A program made the translations under genes and the position numbers. A stretch of DNA of 64,000 nt, from the NCBI RefSeq assembly GCF_900188385.1, contig NZ_FZOI01000008.1, positions 62,001-126,000 on the forward strand, written 5' to 3'. The notes beneath the pieces are model-generated. The model ran no database searches, was not told where the DNA came from, and was given only the letters and a program-made list of their open reading frames with translations. This document shows positions 26,915 through 35,240 of the stretch, piece by piece. Position 1 is the first letter of the stretch, and the number at the start of each line of letters is the position of its first letter. This DNA is from Azospirillum sp. RU38E (GTDB lineage Bacteria > Pseudomonadota > Alphaproteobacteria > Azospirillales > Azospirillaceae).

Positions 26915-27889
26915 ATGACCCATGCCATCCGCGTACACAGCCATGGCGGGCCCGAGACGCTGCGTTGGGAGCCCGTGACCGTCGGCCAACCTGCAGCGGG
27001 GGAAGTGCTGATCGAGCACAAGGCGGTGGGGTTGAACTTCATCGATGTCTATTTCCGCACCGGCCTTTATCCCGCTCCCTTGCCCTTTACCCCCGGTATG
27101 GAGGGGGCGGGCGTGGTGCTGGCGGTGGGGCCAGGAGTGGATTATCTGGCACCCGGCGACCGGGTTGGCTATGGCAATTCACCCTTGGGGGCCTATGCCG
27201 AACAAAGGCTGATCCCGGCGGATCGGTTGATCAAGCTTCCGGACTGGCTGGATGATGAAACTGCCGCCGCCATGCTGCTGCAGGGGCTGACAGCGCAATA
27301 TCTGCTACGACAGACCTATGTGGTGAAGCCGGGTGACACGATCCTGATCCATGCCGCTGCCGGCGGGGTGGGGCTGCTGGTTTGCCAATGGGCGAAGGCT
27401 TTGGGAGCCACGGTGATCGGCACCGTGGGCAGTGCAGAGAAAGCCGCCCTGGCACAGGCCCATGGCTGTCACCATACGATCCTGTATCGGCAAGAAGATG
27501 TGGTGGCCCGGGTGCGGGAACTGACGGGCAGCAAGGGTGTCGATGTCGTTTATGACAGCATCGGCAAGGATATGTTTGACCGCAGCCTGGATTGCCTGAA
27601 ACGGCGCGGCCTGATGGTCAGCTTCGGCAATGCCAGCGGGCCGGTGCCGCCGGTGGATATCAGTATCCTGAACAAGAAGGGCGGGCTGTTCATCACCCGT
27701 CCGTCACTCGGCCATTACGCCGGGACACGGGATGAGATGCTGGCCATGGCGGATGACCTGTTCGCCGTGGTGAAAGACGGCACGGTGAAGGTCAACATCA
27801 ATCAGCGCTTCGCCCTGCAGGATGCGGCCGAAGCGCATCGGGCACTGGAAAGCCGGGCAACGACGGGGGCAACGGTGTTGGTGGTGTGA
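26915..27889 (+). CDS. NADPH:quinone oxidoreductase (zinc-independent alcohol dehydrogenase family)
   Basis: 324 residues. It starts HAIRVHSHGGPETLRWE with the GroES-like domain (GEVLIEHKAVGLNFIDVYFRTGLYP, GMEGAGVV) and lacks the zinc-binding residues, as expected of QOR. The Rossmann fold is shown by GDTILIHAAAGGVGLLVCQWAKALGATVIGTVGSAEKAALAQAHG. It reduces quinones or enones with NADPH. Met at 26915 is chosen because AGGAG lies eight bases upstream. It converges on dnaQ, with a parS site between them. Confidence 0.92.
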   Translation: MTHAIRVHSHGGPETLRWEPVTVGQPAAGEVLIEHKAVGLNFIDVYFRTGLYPAPLPFTPGMEGAGVVLAVGPGVDYLAPGDRVGYGNSPLGAYAEQRLIPADRLIKLPDWLDDETAAAMLLQGLTAQYLLRQTYVVKPGDTILIHAAAGGVGLLVCQWAKALGATVIGTVGSAEKAALAQAHGCHHTILYRQEDVVARVRELTGSKGVDVVYDSIGKDMFDRSLDCLKRRGLMVSFGNASGPVPPVDISILNKKGGLFITRPSLGHYAGTRDEMLAMADDLFAVVKDGTVKVNINQRFALQDAAEAHRALESRATTGATVLVV

Positions 27890-27924
27890 CCAACATCCAT
27901 CATTCAGAAACACGAAACGTGAGG

Positions 27925-27940
27925 TGTTTCACGTGAAACA
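27925..27940. promoter_or_regulatory. parS site 3 (between quinone oxidoreductase and dnaQ)
   Basis: Perfect TGTTTCACGTGAAACA, with the symmetry extended by four bases on each side (GAGG and CCTC). It is about 4 kb from the predicted origin, the closest of the three sites. Confidence 0.95.
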
Positions 27941-27942
27941 CC

Positions 27943-28623
27943 TCACTCCGCCAGCCACAGCGGTGACTTGAAGCCCTTGATAAAAGCCTCATGCGCCGCC
28001 AGCTCTTCTGCGGTTGGCGCGTGCGGGCGGGGGGGACGCGCCACGCGTTTGATCACCACCGGGCCGCTATCCGTCGCCTGCGACGCCGGCCCACCGGCCA
28101 GCACAAGGTCAGGCTGGCGACCGCCCATCAGTTCCAGATAAACCTCTGCCAGCAGCTGGGCATCCAGTAGGGCGCCGTGCAGGGTGCGGTTGGAATTGTC
28201 GATCTCAAACCGGCGGCACAGCGCATCCAGGCTGGCGGCAGCACCGGGGAAGCGCCGGCGGGCAATCTTCACCGTATCGATTACCGGGTTGGTCAGCTTG
28301 GGCATCCCCAGCCGCGCCAGCTCCGCATTCAGGAAGCCCATATCGAAACTGGCATTATGGATCACCAGCGTACTGTCGCCGATGAAATCCAGAAACTCGC
28401 CCACCACCTCGGCAAAGACCGGCTTGTCGGAAAGAAAGGCTGCAGACAGGCCATGAACTGCCTCTGCCTCTGCAGGCATGTCGCGTTCGGGGTTGATATA
28501 TTTGTGCAGCACCTTGCCGGTGGCGATATGGTTGAACGTCTCCACACAGCCCAGCTCCACCAGCCGATCGCCATTCAGCGCATCAAGGCCGGTGGTTTCG
28601 GTATCCAGAATAATCTCACGCAT
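27943..28623 (-). CDS. dnaQ: DNA polymerase III epsilon subunit, proofreading exonuclease
   Basis: 226 residues. Exonuclease motifs are in order: ExoI REIILDTETTGLD (Asp and Glu metal ligands), ExoII TLVIHNASFDMGFLN and ExoIII LHGALLDAQLLAEVYLEL with the catalytic His. The C-terminal part (about 180-226) is poorly conserved, proline-rich and would tether it to the polymerase alpha subunit. It is the last gene of the leftward ppsR-maf-aroE-coaE-dnaQ cluster and overlaps coaE by 8 bases. The start at 28623 directly precedes ExoI. Confidence 0.95.
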   Translation of the reverse strand: MREIILDTETTGLDALNGDRLVELGCVETFNHIATGKVLHKYINPERDMPAEAEAVHGLSAAFLSDKPVFAEVVGEFLDFIGDSTLVIHNASFDMGFLNAELARLGMPKLTNPVIDTVKIARRRFPGAAASLDALCRRFEIDNSNRTLHGALLDAQLLAEVYLELMGGRQPDLVLAGGPASQATDSGPVVIKRVARPPRPHAPTAEELAAHEAFIKGFKSPLWLAE

Positions 28624-29290
28624 GGGGCTTTTTCCAGCGGCTGAGGAAAGGGGACATTCGATCACGGGGCAGGCGGCGTGGGGGCCAGACCCGGCCAGCC
28701 GCCTGCAGAGGCAGGGTTTTAACGATATGGGCCAAATGGCGGAAGGTGACGGCCCGGCCCAAACCGGTCGGCACGGTATAATCCGCCAACCGGCGCTTCA
28801 GCACGTCCGGCATCTGCCGAACCAGAATACGATCCAGCTTCACCGCATCCATACCCGGCCGGGCCAGCACGCGTGAGCGCTGCAGGAAGCGGGGGGCAGA
28901 GACGACCAGCACCTGATCCACACGCGCCCGGCCGCCTGTCTCATATAGCAGCGGGATATCCATCACCACCAGCTTCATGCCGCGTTTTGCCTGCAGACGC
29001 AGGAAGTCGCGCGACGCCTTCTGCACCAGCGGATGCACCAAAGCTTCCAGGCGCTGCAGGGCGGCCGGGTTGCCCAGCACGGCGGTGGAAAGGGCCACCC
29101 GGTCTACCGCCCCATCCCGCACCGCTTGCGGAAACAGCGCCTGGATGGGGGCGACCGCCGCACCGCCACGGGCATAAAGCCGATGCACCGTGGCATCGGC
29201 ATCATGCACCGGACAGCCCAGGCGACGCAGCATCGCGGCCGCCGTGGATTTGCCCATGCCGATGGAACCTGTCAGTCCCAGAACAATCAT
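28616..29290 (-). CDS. coaE: Dephospho-CoA kinase
   Basis: 224 residues. The P-loop is GLTGSIGMGKST at the very N-terminus, followed by the family words GCPVHDADATVHRLYARGGAAV, HPLVQ and VMDIPLLYETG. It phosphorylates dephospho-CoA in the last step of coenzyme A synthesis. The C-terminal 40 residues after VPTGLGRAVTFRHLAHIVKTL are basic and not part of the usual domain. Start overlaps aroE by 4 bases; end overlaps dnaQ by 8. Confidence 0.95.
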   Translation of the reverse strand: MIVLGLTGSIGMGKSTAAAMLRRLGCPVHDADATVHRLYARGGAAVAPIQALFPQAVRDGAVDRVALSTAVLGNPAALQRLEALVHPLVQKASRDFLRLQAKRGMKLVVMDIPLLYETGGRARVDQVLVVSAPRFLQRSRVLARPGMDAVKLDRILVRQMPDVLKRRLADYTVPTGLGRAVTFRHLAHIVKTLPLQAAGRVWPPRRLPRDRMSPFLSRWKKPHA

Positions 29291-30135
29291 GCAAGCCCCA
29301 GCACATGCCGGCGCAAATCATCCGTCACCTGCGGATCCGTGCCGAACCAGGCGTGAAAGCCGGGCCGGGCCTGATGCAGCAACATGCCCAAGCCATCGAC
29401 AATGGCATTGCCGCGATCCAAAGCCGCCTGCAGCAAGGGGGTGATCAGCGGGGTATAGACGATATCCGTCACCAGGGCGGTGCCGGGCAGGGACGACAGG
29501 TCGATCTGCAGCGGCGGCTGACCCTGCATCCCCTGGGTGGTGGTATTGACCAGCAGGGCCGCCCCCTGCAGGGCCTCGGCCCGGTCTTCCCAATCCAGCA
29601 CCTGCAGACGCGGATCGGCCAGATCGCTGGCCAGTTCCTCTGCCCGCGCGCGGGTGCGGTTCAACAGGCGGATGCCAGGGGCACCGGCATCCAGCAGCGC
29701 CACGGCCACGGCACGGGCAGCACCACCGGCCCCCAGCACCACCGCTGCACCGCTGCCGACATCCCAACCTGCAGGGGCGCCGGCCTGCAGGCTCTGCCAG
29801 AACCCATACCCATCGGTATTGCGGCCTTCCAGTGAGCCATCGGGCAACACCAGTACCGTGTTCACCGCCCCGATGCGCCGCGCACTGTCATCCAGCCGAT
29901 CCACCAGCCTGAACACCGCCTCCTTATGCGGCACGGTGACATTGCAGCCGCGAAAACCCAAGGCGGGCAGGGCACGCAAAGCCTGTTCAATCCGATCCGG
30001 CGGTACCGCCAGCGGCACATAGGCACCATCGATGCCATACTGGTTCAGCCAATATCCATGCAGCAACGGGCTGCGGGAATGGCCAATCGGCCAGCCCATC
30101 ACACCTGCCAGCAACGCCTTGCCGGTCACCATCAT
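29287..30135 (-). CDS. aroE: Shikimate dehydrogenase
   Basis: 282 residues. Substrate-binding words GWPIGHSRSPLLHGYWL and NVTVPHKEAV (catalytic Lys) are followed by GAVNTVL, GRNTDGYGF (Asp), the NADP loop VLGAGGAARAVAVALLDAG and the terminal helix. It reduces 3-dehydroshikimate in aromatic amino acid synthesis. ATG at 30135 has AAAGGGAC just upstream; longer in-frame starts would add a Cys-rich stretch overlapping maf. It shares a 4-base overlap with coaE. Confidence 0.95.
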   Translation of the reverse strand: MMVTGKALLAGVMGWPIGHSRSPLLHGYWLNQYGIDGAYVPLAVPPDRIEQALRALPALGFRGCNVTVPHKEAVFRLVDRLDDSARRIGAVNTVLVLPDGSLEGRNTDGYGFWQSLQAGAPAGWDVGSGAAVVLGAGGAARAVAVALLDAGAPGIRLLNRTRARAEELASDLADPRLQVLDWEDRAEALQGAALLVNTTTQGMQGQPPLQIDLSSLPGTALVTDIVYTPLITPLLQAALDRGNAIVDGLGMLLHQARPGFHAWFGTDPQVTDDLRRHVLGLA

Positions 30136-30148
30136 CAAAGTCCCTTTG

Positions 30149-30763
30149 TTAAACCGGCAGCAGACGCCGCACGCGCAGGAAATCCAGCAGAGGCAGCAAA
30201 GGCAGCCCCTGGATGGTGAAATGATCACCCTTTACCCTGCTGAACAACTGGGCGCCCAACCCTTCCAGCATATAGGCACCGGCACAGCCCAGCACCGCGT
30301 CACCCGCCAGATCCAGATAGCGTTCAATGAAGCCATCCGATAAAGGCCGCATGGTCAGTTCTGCCTGATCAATATGGTGCCAGACACGGGCACCATTATG
30401 AAACACCACGACGGCGGAATAGAGCCGATGGGTGCGGGCCGACAGGGCGCGCAGATGCGTAAATGCATCGGACCGATCAATCGGTTTGTCATACCAGACG
30501 CCATCGCATTCCAGCATCTGGTCAGCGCCGATGACATAGGGGCCGGTATATTTGCGCGCTAGCTTGGCCGCCTTCAGGTCGGCCAGCGCCTCAGCCACCT
30601 CCGGCGGGCGCATCCCGGCGGCCTTGCCGGAATGTTTCATCTCCTCCTCATCCACCCGCGCGGCCTCGGCATGGACCTCCAGCCCGGCGGCTTCCAACAT
30701 GCGGCGGCGGGACGGGCTGGCGGAGGCCAGGATTACCGGTTCGGCTGACAGAAAGGCCGACAT
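30149..30763 (-). CDS. maf: Maf family nucleoside triphosphate pyrophosphatase
   Basis: 204 residues. The start VILASASPSRRRMLEAAGL is the Maf signature, followed by the conserved KA(AKLAR), YVIGADQMLECDG with catalytic Asp and SDAFTHLRALS. Maf proteins hydrolyse non-canonical or modified nucleoside triphosphates such as dTTP, UTP or methylated forms. Its ATG shares one base with the ppsR stop (TGATG). Confidence 0.93.
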   Translation of the reverse strand: MSAFLSAEPVILASASPSRRRMLEAAGLEVHAEAARVDEEEMKHSGKAAGMRPPEVAEALADLKAAKLARKYTGPYVIGADQMLECDGVWYDKPIDRSDAFTHLRALSARTHRLYSAVVVFHNGARVWHHIDQAELTMRPLSDGFIERYLDLAGDAVLGCAGAYMLEGLGAQLFSRVKGDHFTIQGLPLLPLLDFLRVRRLLPV

Positions 30764-31710
30764 CAGGCTTCCTCCTCAGTCTTGCCTGCAGGGGCCGAGG
30801 GGGCGGCGGCCACGGCGACCCCATGCGGCATCAGTTGCGGGCGGCGGCGGGAAAGGATCATCATCACCTCCGCCGCCGTCTCCTCAATCGAACGGCGGGT
30901 GACGTCGATCACCGGCCAGCCCTTGCGGGTGTAAAGCCGGCGTGCCTCCATCAATTCTTCCCGCACCTTTTCCGGATCGACATAGGAGGTGTCGTCGCCC
31001 TGGTTCAACAGGCGCAACCGGTTGCGGCGGATGGCCACCAGCCGTTCGGCATCCTTGGTCAGACCGACAATCAACGGCCGGCTCAACAGGTCCAGTTCCG
31101 GCGGCAGGGGGCAGCCGGGGACATAGGGGATATTGGCCGCCTTGATGCCGCGATTGGCCAGATAGACGCAGGTGGGCGTCTTGGAGGTACGGCTGACCCC
31201 GACCAGAATGACGTCGGCATCATGCAGACCCCAGGCACTTTGCCCGTCATCATGGTTAAGGGCGAAATCCATCGCGTCGATACGGTCAAAATATTGCGCG
31301 GTCAGCGCGTGCTGGCGGCCGGGCTTGCTCTGGCTTTCCAGCCCCAGATAGGCTGCCAGCGCATTGATCAGCGGATCCAGCACCGGGATGCAGGGAATAC
31401 CCAGCTCCCGGCAGGTTTCCTGCAGGCGGCGGCGCAGCTTGTCATTCACCAGGGTGAACATGACCATGCCGGGATTTTCCCGGATGCCATCGACCACCAT
31501 GTCCAGCTGCCGTTCGGTCCGCACCAGATTCCAGAAATGTTCGACCGGTTCGGCCTGTTCAAACTGGCTGGTGCAGGCCCGGGCGACGGAATTGATGGTT
31601 TCCCCTGTCGCATCGGAAACCAGATGCAGGTGAAAGCTGCGCACTTCCCCCGCCGGTTTGGCCGGGCTGGCGGGCAGGGGGCGGATGGGGGGCGGCGGGG
31701 TTGTCGGCAT
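30763..31710 (-). CDS. ppsR: Pyruvate, phosphate dikinase regulatory protein (PPRP, DUF299)
   Basis: 315 residues. The kinase/pyrophosphorylase family is shown by FHLHLVSDATGETINSVARAC, then MDFALNHDDGQ, the P-loop-like VILVGVSRTSKTPTCVYLANRGIKAANIP and the C-terminal RRSIEETAAEVM. Such proteins phosphorylate or dephosphorylate PpdK/PPS to switch the pyruvate-to-PEP route. The Pro-rich 20 residues at the N-terminus and 25 at the C-terminus are extra. It is the first gene leftward of the origin, with the start about 177 bases left of the first DnaA box. Confidence 0.93.
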   Translation of the reverse strand: MPTTPPPPIRPLPASPAKPAGEVRSFHLHLVSDATGETINSVARACTSQFEQAEPVEHFWNLVRTERQLDMVVDGIRENPGMVMFTLVNDKLRRRLQETCRELGIPCIPVLDPLINALAAYLGLESQSKPGRQHALTAQYFDRIDAMDFALNHDDGQSAWGLHDADVILVGVSRTSKTPTCVYLANRGIKAANIPYVPGCPLPPELDLLSRPLIVGLTKDAERLVAIRRNRLRLLNQGDDTSYVDPEKVREELMEARRLYTRKGWPVIDVTRRSIEETAAEVMMILSRRRPQLMPHGVAVAAAPSAPAGKTEEEA

Positions 31711-32184
31711 CTGCAGGGGACCATCCTGGGGACAAAGGGGAGCGCATCTGTGAACAAGTCGGCAAAATGCGCCAAGCCCTCGATTCAATCAAGGTAAGCC
31801 CGGATTCCATGAGTCCGCTTGCTGGACGGGGGATGAGTTTCGCAGACCCATGGGTGAATCAAGGACGAATCGGGCCTGACTGCACTTTTATCCCCAGAAT
31901 CCGCAGCCTCTGCGAAACAAGGATTTCCCTGGAAAATGAACCAATCGTGCGCACGCTTTTCCACAGAACTTTTCCACACCTGAAACAGGCCTTCCAGCCT
32001 GTGGACAAAGATGCGGACAAATGGGAATTACCGTTATCCACAGGCCCTACTTCTTACCTACATCCTAACTAAAAAAATAAAGAGTTATAGGGAAGGGATG
32101 GGATAAGGTCGGGTGGAGACCCCGAGATCGGGAACCGGATGTCGGGCACGCCCCGGCGTAATCGTGTGCAGCCGAGAAGACGAG
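31711..32184. other. Predicted chromosomal replication origin (oriC)
   Basis: This gene-free 474 bases between divergent ppsR and hemE has many DnaA-box-like 9-mers: TTATCCCCA at 31888, TTTTCCACA at 31957 and 31970, TTGTCCACA on the minus strand at 32000-32008, TTGTCCGCA on the minus strand at 32012-32020 and the perfect TTATCCACA at 32034-32042. Immediately to the right (32050-32107) is an AT-rich tract with A-runs, suited to unwinding. In several alphaproteobacteria oriC lies beside hemE, and parABS flank it here. Exact borders are not known. I see no CDS inside it. Confidence 0.85.
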
Positions 32185-33231
32185 ATGACGTTCAAGCCGA
32201 TGCTGGCCGCCCTGGCCGGACAGACCCAGACCCCGCCGCCTTTCTGGCTGATGCGTCAGGCCGGCCGCTATCTGCCGGAATACCGCCAGGTGCGGGCGCA
32301 GGCCGGTGGATTTCTCGATCTGTGCCTGAACCCGGAACTGGCCTGCGAGGTGACGCTGCAGCCGTTGCGCCGGTATGGCATGGATGCAGCGATCCTGTTC
32401 TCCGACATTCTGATCATCCCCTGGGCCCTGGGACAGGGGCTACGCTTCGCCGAGGGGGAAGGGCCGGTGCTGGACGCCATCCGTGACGCGAGCGGTCTGG
32501 CGGGGCTTAAACCGGAGGGAATGCACGACAGGGCGGCCCCCATCTATGAAACCGTGTCACGCATTCGGGCCGCCCTGGATGACCGGACCACCCTGATCGG
32601 GTTCGCCGGCTCGCCCTGGACGGTTGCCTGCTACATGGTGGAAGGCGGCGGGTCGAAGGAATATGCCAAGGTCAAGCGCTTCGCCTATACCGATCCGGCC
32701 GGGTTCGACCGGCTGATCGACATTCTGGTGACCGCCACCGTGGATTATCTGTCCGCCCAGGTGAAGGCCGGGGCGGAGGTGCTGCAGCTGTTCGACAGCT
32801 GGGCCGGCGCCTTGAGTGCCGCCGATTTCCAACGCTATTCCGTGGAACCGACCCGGCGCATTGTTGCCGCGCTGAAGGCTCTGCATCCGACGGTACCGAT
32901 CATTGGCTTTCCGCGCATGGCCGGTCTCAATCTCGTCTCCTATGTGGAACAGACGGGTGTGGATGCCGTTTCGCTCGACCCCTCGGTCCCGCCGGAATGG
33001 GCGGCGGCCCACCTGCAGGGCAAGGTGGCGGTGCAGGGCAACCTGGACCCGGTGGTGCTACTGGCCGGTGGGGAGGCCCTGGAGAAGGCCACCCTGTCGC
33101 TGCTGGATCAACTGGGGCAGGGGCCGTTCATCTTCAATCTGGGTCACGGCATCATCAAGGAGACGCCGCCGGAACATGTGACCCGGCTGGCAGGCTTGAT
33201 CCGCGATTGGCAACCTGCGACAAAGGCTTGA
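32185..33231 (+). CDS. hemE: Uroporphyrinogen decarboxylase
   Basis: 348 residues. [20 protein letters not shown] is the near-universal N-terminal signature with the Arg-substrate pocket; [16 protein letters not shown] and [22 protein letters not shown] follow, with catalytic Asp of LFSDI, and [16 protein letters not shown]. It decarboxylates uroporphyrinogen III to coproporphyrinogen III in haem synthesis. ATG at 32185 gives the normal N-terminus. It is the first gene to the right of the origin, so gene dose will be high. Confidence 0.97.
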   Translation: MTFKPMLAALAGQTQTPPPFWLMRQAGRYLPEYRQVRAQAGGFLDLCLNPELACEVTLQPLRRYGMDAAILFSDILIIPWALGQGLRFAEGEGPVLDAIRDASGLAGLKPEGMHDRAAPIYETVSRIRAALDDRTTLIGFAGSPWTVACYMVEGGGSKEYAKVKRFAYTDPAGFDRLIDILVTATVDYLSAQVKAGAEVLQLFDSWAGALSAADFQRYSVEPTRRIVAALKALHPTVPIIGFPRMAGLNLVSYVEQTGVDAVSLDPSVPPEWAAAHLQGKVAVQGNLDPVVLLAGGEALEKATLSLLDQLGQGPFIFNLGHGIIKETPPEHVTRLAGLIRDWQPATKA

Positions 33232-33256
33232 TCCCTTTTCGGAAACGGCCGCGCCC

Positions 33257-34306
33257 ATGTCGCTTTATCCGTCCCCCCGATGGCGCATTGCCGTGGTGCT
33301 GCTGCGCCACGCAATGCCCGCGCAGCGGGCGGATGTGTTTGCCTACCTGCAGCGCCTGTTGACGGCGTTTCAGCCGGAAATGCCGCCCTGGCGCCGCCGG
33401 CTGAAGGCCCGGCTGGCGGCACTGCGCTGGACGGACAGCGACCTGTTTCCGGCTGAACCGGACCAGGGCCCCTGGCTGACAACCCTGGAAGAAAAGCTGT
33501 GGGACCAGGGGGATGTCCGGCTGTTCCAGGCCCCGCTGCATGACGATGCCGCAATGGGCCGGGTGGTGGATGAGGTGGCGGCATGGCGGGCGGATGAAAC
33601 CCTGCTGTTGCCGGCCGATCCGTTTTACACCCCGCCGCGCAATGGCCATGCCATGGATGCCTGGCGCCGGTTGACGGCTGCTGCAGGTTTCCGTAAGGCC
33701 AACCGGGGCCTTTGCTGTCACCCGACCGATCCACTGATGCTGCGGGCCCTGGTGCGGCGGATCGCCCCGGTGCTGGAGACGGCCAGCCTGCAGGGCCGTG
33801 CGCAGCTGCTGATGGTGCTGCCTTGGGGCCTTGAAACGGCGGAGGGTGATCCCGCCCTCTGGCAGGCAGACCGGCTGGCCCGTGAGTTATCGCCCTTATT
33901 GGGACTGCAGCCCGGTCGGGTCACATTGTGCCAGCTGGCTTTGCCGGGTCTACCGCTCTCATCGACCAGTCTGCCGGGGCTAAGGGGGGCGCTGGAACAT
34001 CTCTCCGGCCTGGATACGCCGGTGCTGGTACTTCCCTTTACCCCGCTGCCTGCAGGTCTGCAGGGCTGGGCGGAAAAGGCGGGCGTTCGGCACCTGCATC
34101 TGGTCGGGCCGGGCGATCCGGCCCTGGAAATGGCTTGGCAGACCCATCTGGTCCGGCAGGCCCGCGCCGGGCATGAGGGTATCTGCGCCGGCTTCGGGGC
34201 CCGCCAGTGTCCTGGAGAACACAGCTTGTGCCCTTATCGCAGCCCGGCCGTCTTTGCCCCGCCTGCAGCGGGGCTGCAACTGGCAGCCATGCGCGAGCGT
34301 GCTTGA
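33257..34306 (+). CDS. Degenerate ferrochelatase-like protein
   Basis: 349 residues, unknown at first sight, but it follows hemE by 25 bases and shows a faded HemH pattern: IAVVLLRHAMPAQRADVFAYLQRLLTAF for the family's LLVNLGTP start, LLMVLPWGLETAEGDPALWQADRLARELSPLLGL (184-217) for the family's LLFSAHGLP-GDPY-Q segment, and GALEHLSG-TPVLVLPFTPL for the C-terminal WLxP...FVxD part. The catalytic His of AHG is Trp190 or Pro189 and the conserved Glu of the ETL motif is absent. It is therefore likely not a ferrochelatase; its job is unknown. A different family in the chelatase superfamily is possible. Confidence 0.5.
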   Translation: MSLYPSPRWRIAVVLLRHAMPAQRADVFAYLQRLLTAFQPEMPPWRRRLKARLAALRWTDSDLFPAEPDQGPWLTTLEEKLWDQGDVRLFQAPLHDDAAMGRVVDEVAAWRADETLLLPADPFYTPPRNGHAMDAWRRLTAAAGFRKANRGLCCHPTDPLMLRALVRRIAPVLETASLQGRAQLLMVLPWGLETAEGDPALWQADRLARELSPLLGLQPGRVTLCQLALPGLPLSSTSLPGLRGALEHLSGLDTPVLVLPFTPLPAGLQGWAEKAGVRHLHLVGPGDPALEMAWQTHLVRQARAGHEGICAGFGARQCPGEHSLCPYRSPAVFAPPAAGLQLAAMRERA

Positions 34307-34391
34307 TTAAATCGGCAAACGGTCCCACCTTCGGCAGCAAAGCAGGTCCACATCCCGGCCATGCCGGGGGACGCCATGGGAATTATTGCCA

Positions 34392-34946
34392 ATGTTCATC
34401 CAGACCGAAGAAACCCCGAACCCCGCCACCCTGAAATTCATCCCCGGCCGGGATGTGCTGGGCAGCGGCACGGCTGATTTCACGGACAGCCAGGATGCCA
34501 CCAGCCGTTCCCCCCTGGCCGAACGGCTGTTCGCGGTGGAAGGGGTGACCCGTGTCTTTCTGGCCGGTGATTTCATCACCGTCACCAAATCCGATGGCCG
34601 CGACTGGTACGTGATGAAGCCCGGTATTCTGGGCGCCATCATGGAACATTTTGCCAGCGGCCGGCCGGTCCTGCTGCAGGCCCAGGCCGATGATAATCAG
34701 GTGAATGAGGATGACGATGAGATCGTCGCCCAGATCAAGGAATTGCTGGATACCAAGGTCCGTCCGGCCGTTGCCCAGGATGGCGGGGACATCACTTTCC
34801 ATGGTTTTGAACGCGGTATCGTCTATCTGACGATGAAGGGTGCCTGTGCCGGTTGCCCCAGCAGCACCGCTACCCTGAAGTCTGGGATCGAAAATATGTT
34901 GAGGTACTACATCCCAGAGGTTGTCGAAGTTCAGCAAATCAGATAA
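34392..34946 (+). CDS. nfuA: NfuA/NFU1-type iron-sulfur cluster scaffold protein
   Basis: 184 residues. The N-terminal Nfu_N domain begins FIQTEETPNPATLKFIPGR (mitochondrial NFU1-like) and the C-terminal NifU domain carries VRPAVAQDGGDITFHGFERGIVYLTMKGACAGCPSSTATLKSGIENML, with the CxxC (CAGC) that binds the transferred cluster. Such proteins pass [4Fe-4S] clusters to apo-proteins. ATG at 34392 matches the family start; a TTG two codons earlier is possible. A structured hairpin follows the gene. Confidence 0.92.
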   Translation: MFIQTEETPNPATLKFIPGRDVLGSGTADFTDSQDATSRSPLAERLFAVEGVTRVFLAGDFITVTKSDGRDWYVMKPGILGAIMEHFASGRPVLLQAQADDNQVNEDDDEIVAQIKELLDTKVRPAVAQDGGDITFHGFERGIVYLTMKGACAGCPSSTATLKSGIENMLRYYIPEVVEVQQIR

Positions 34947-34993
34947 GGTTTGCGCGACTGCCAAAATTTGAACTAAATTGGCAGGTAAATGCA

Positions 34994-35040
34994 GTGCCGG
35001 TGGGCGAAGCCCTTCCGGGGTCTTCAGGCCCCGCCGGCAC
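34994..35040. terminator. Long hairpin after the nfuA-like gene
   Basis: Arms GTGCCGGTGGG and CCCCGCCGGCAC with a second inner pairing (GAAG/CTTC). It is followed by only a short CTCTT, so it is a terminator or a processed 3' end rather than a textbook intrinsic terminator. Confidence 0.45.
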
Positions 35041-35240
35041 CTCTTGATCGGTGGCTGAGGCCCAGGAAGGGCGTCACCGATGGGGCGTGTGCATTTGCAT
35101 TCGGCCGGCCCTTATTTCGGGCGTGATCGGCCAATACGGAGTTTGCTCCGGCACCGGGAACTGGGCGCCACACCCCATATCCAAACGATATGGCGGGCGG
35201 ACTGTTCCCTTCGGCTTGGACAGTAAGGGGTTTAAATTCA

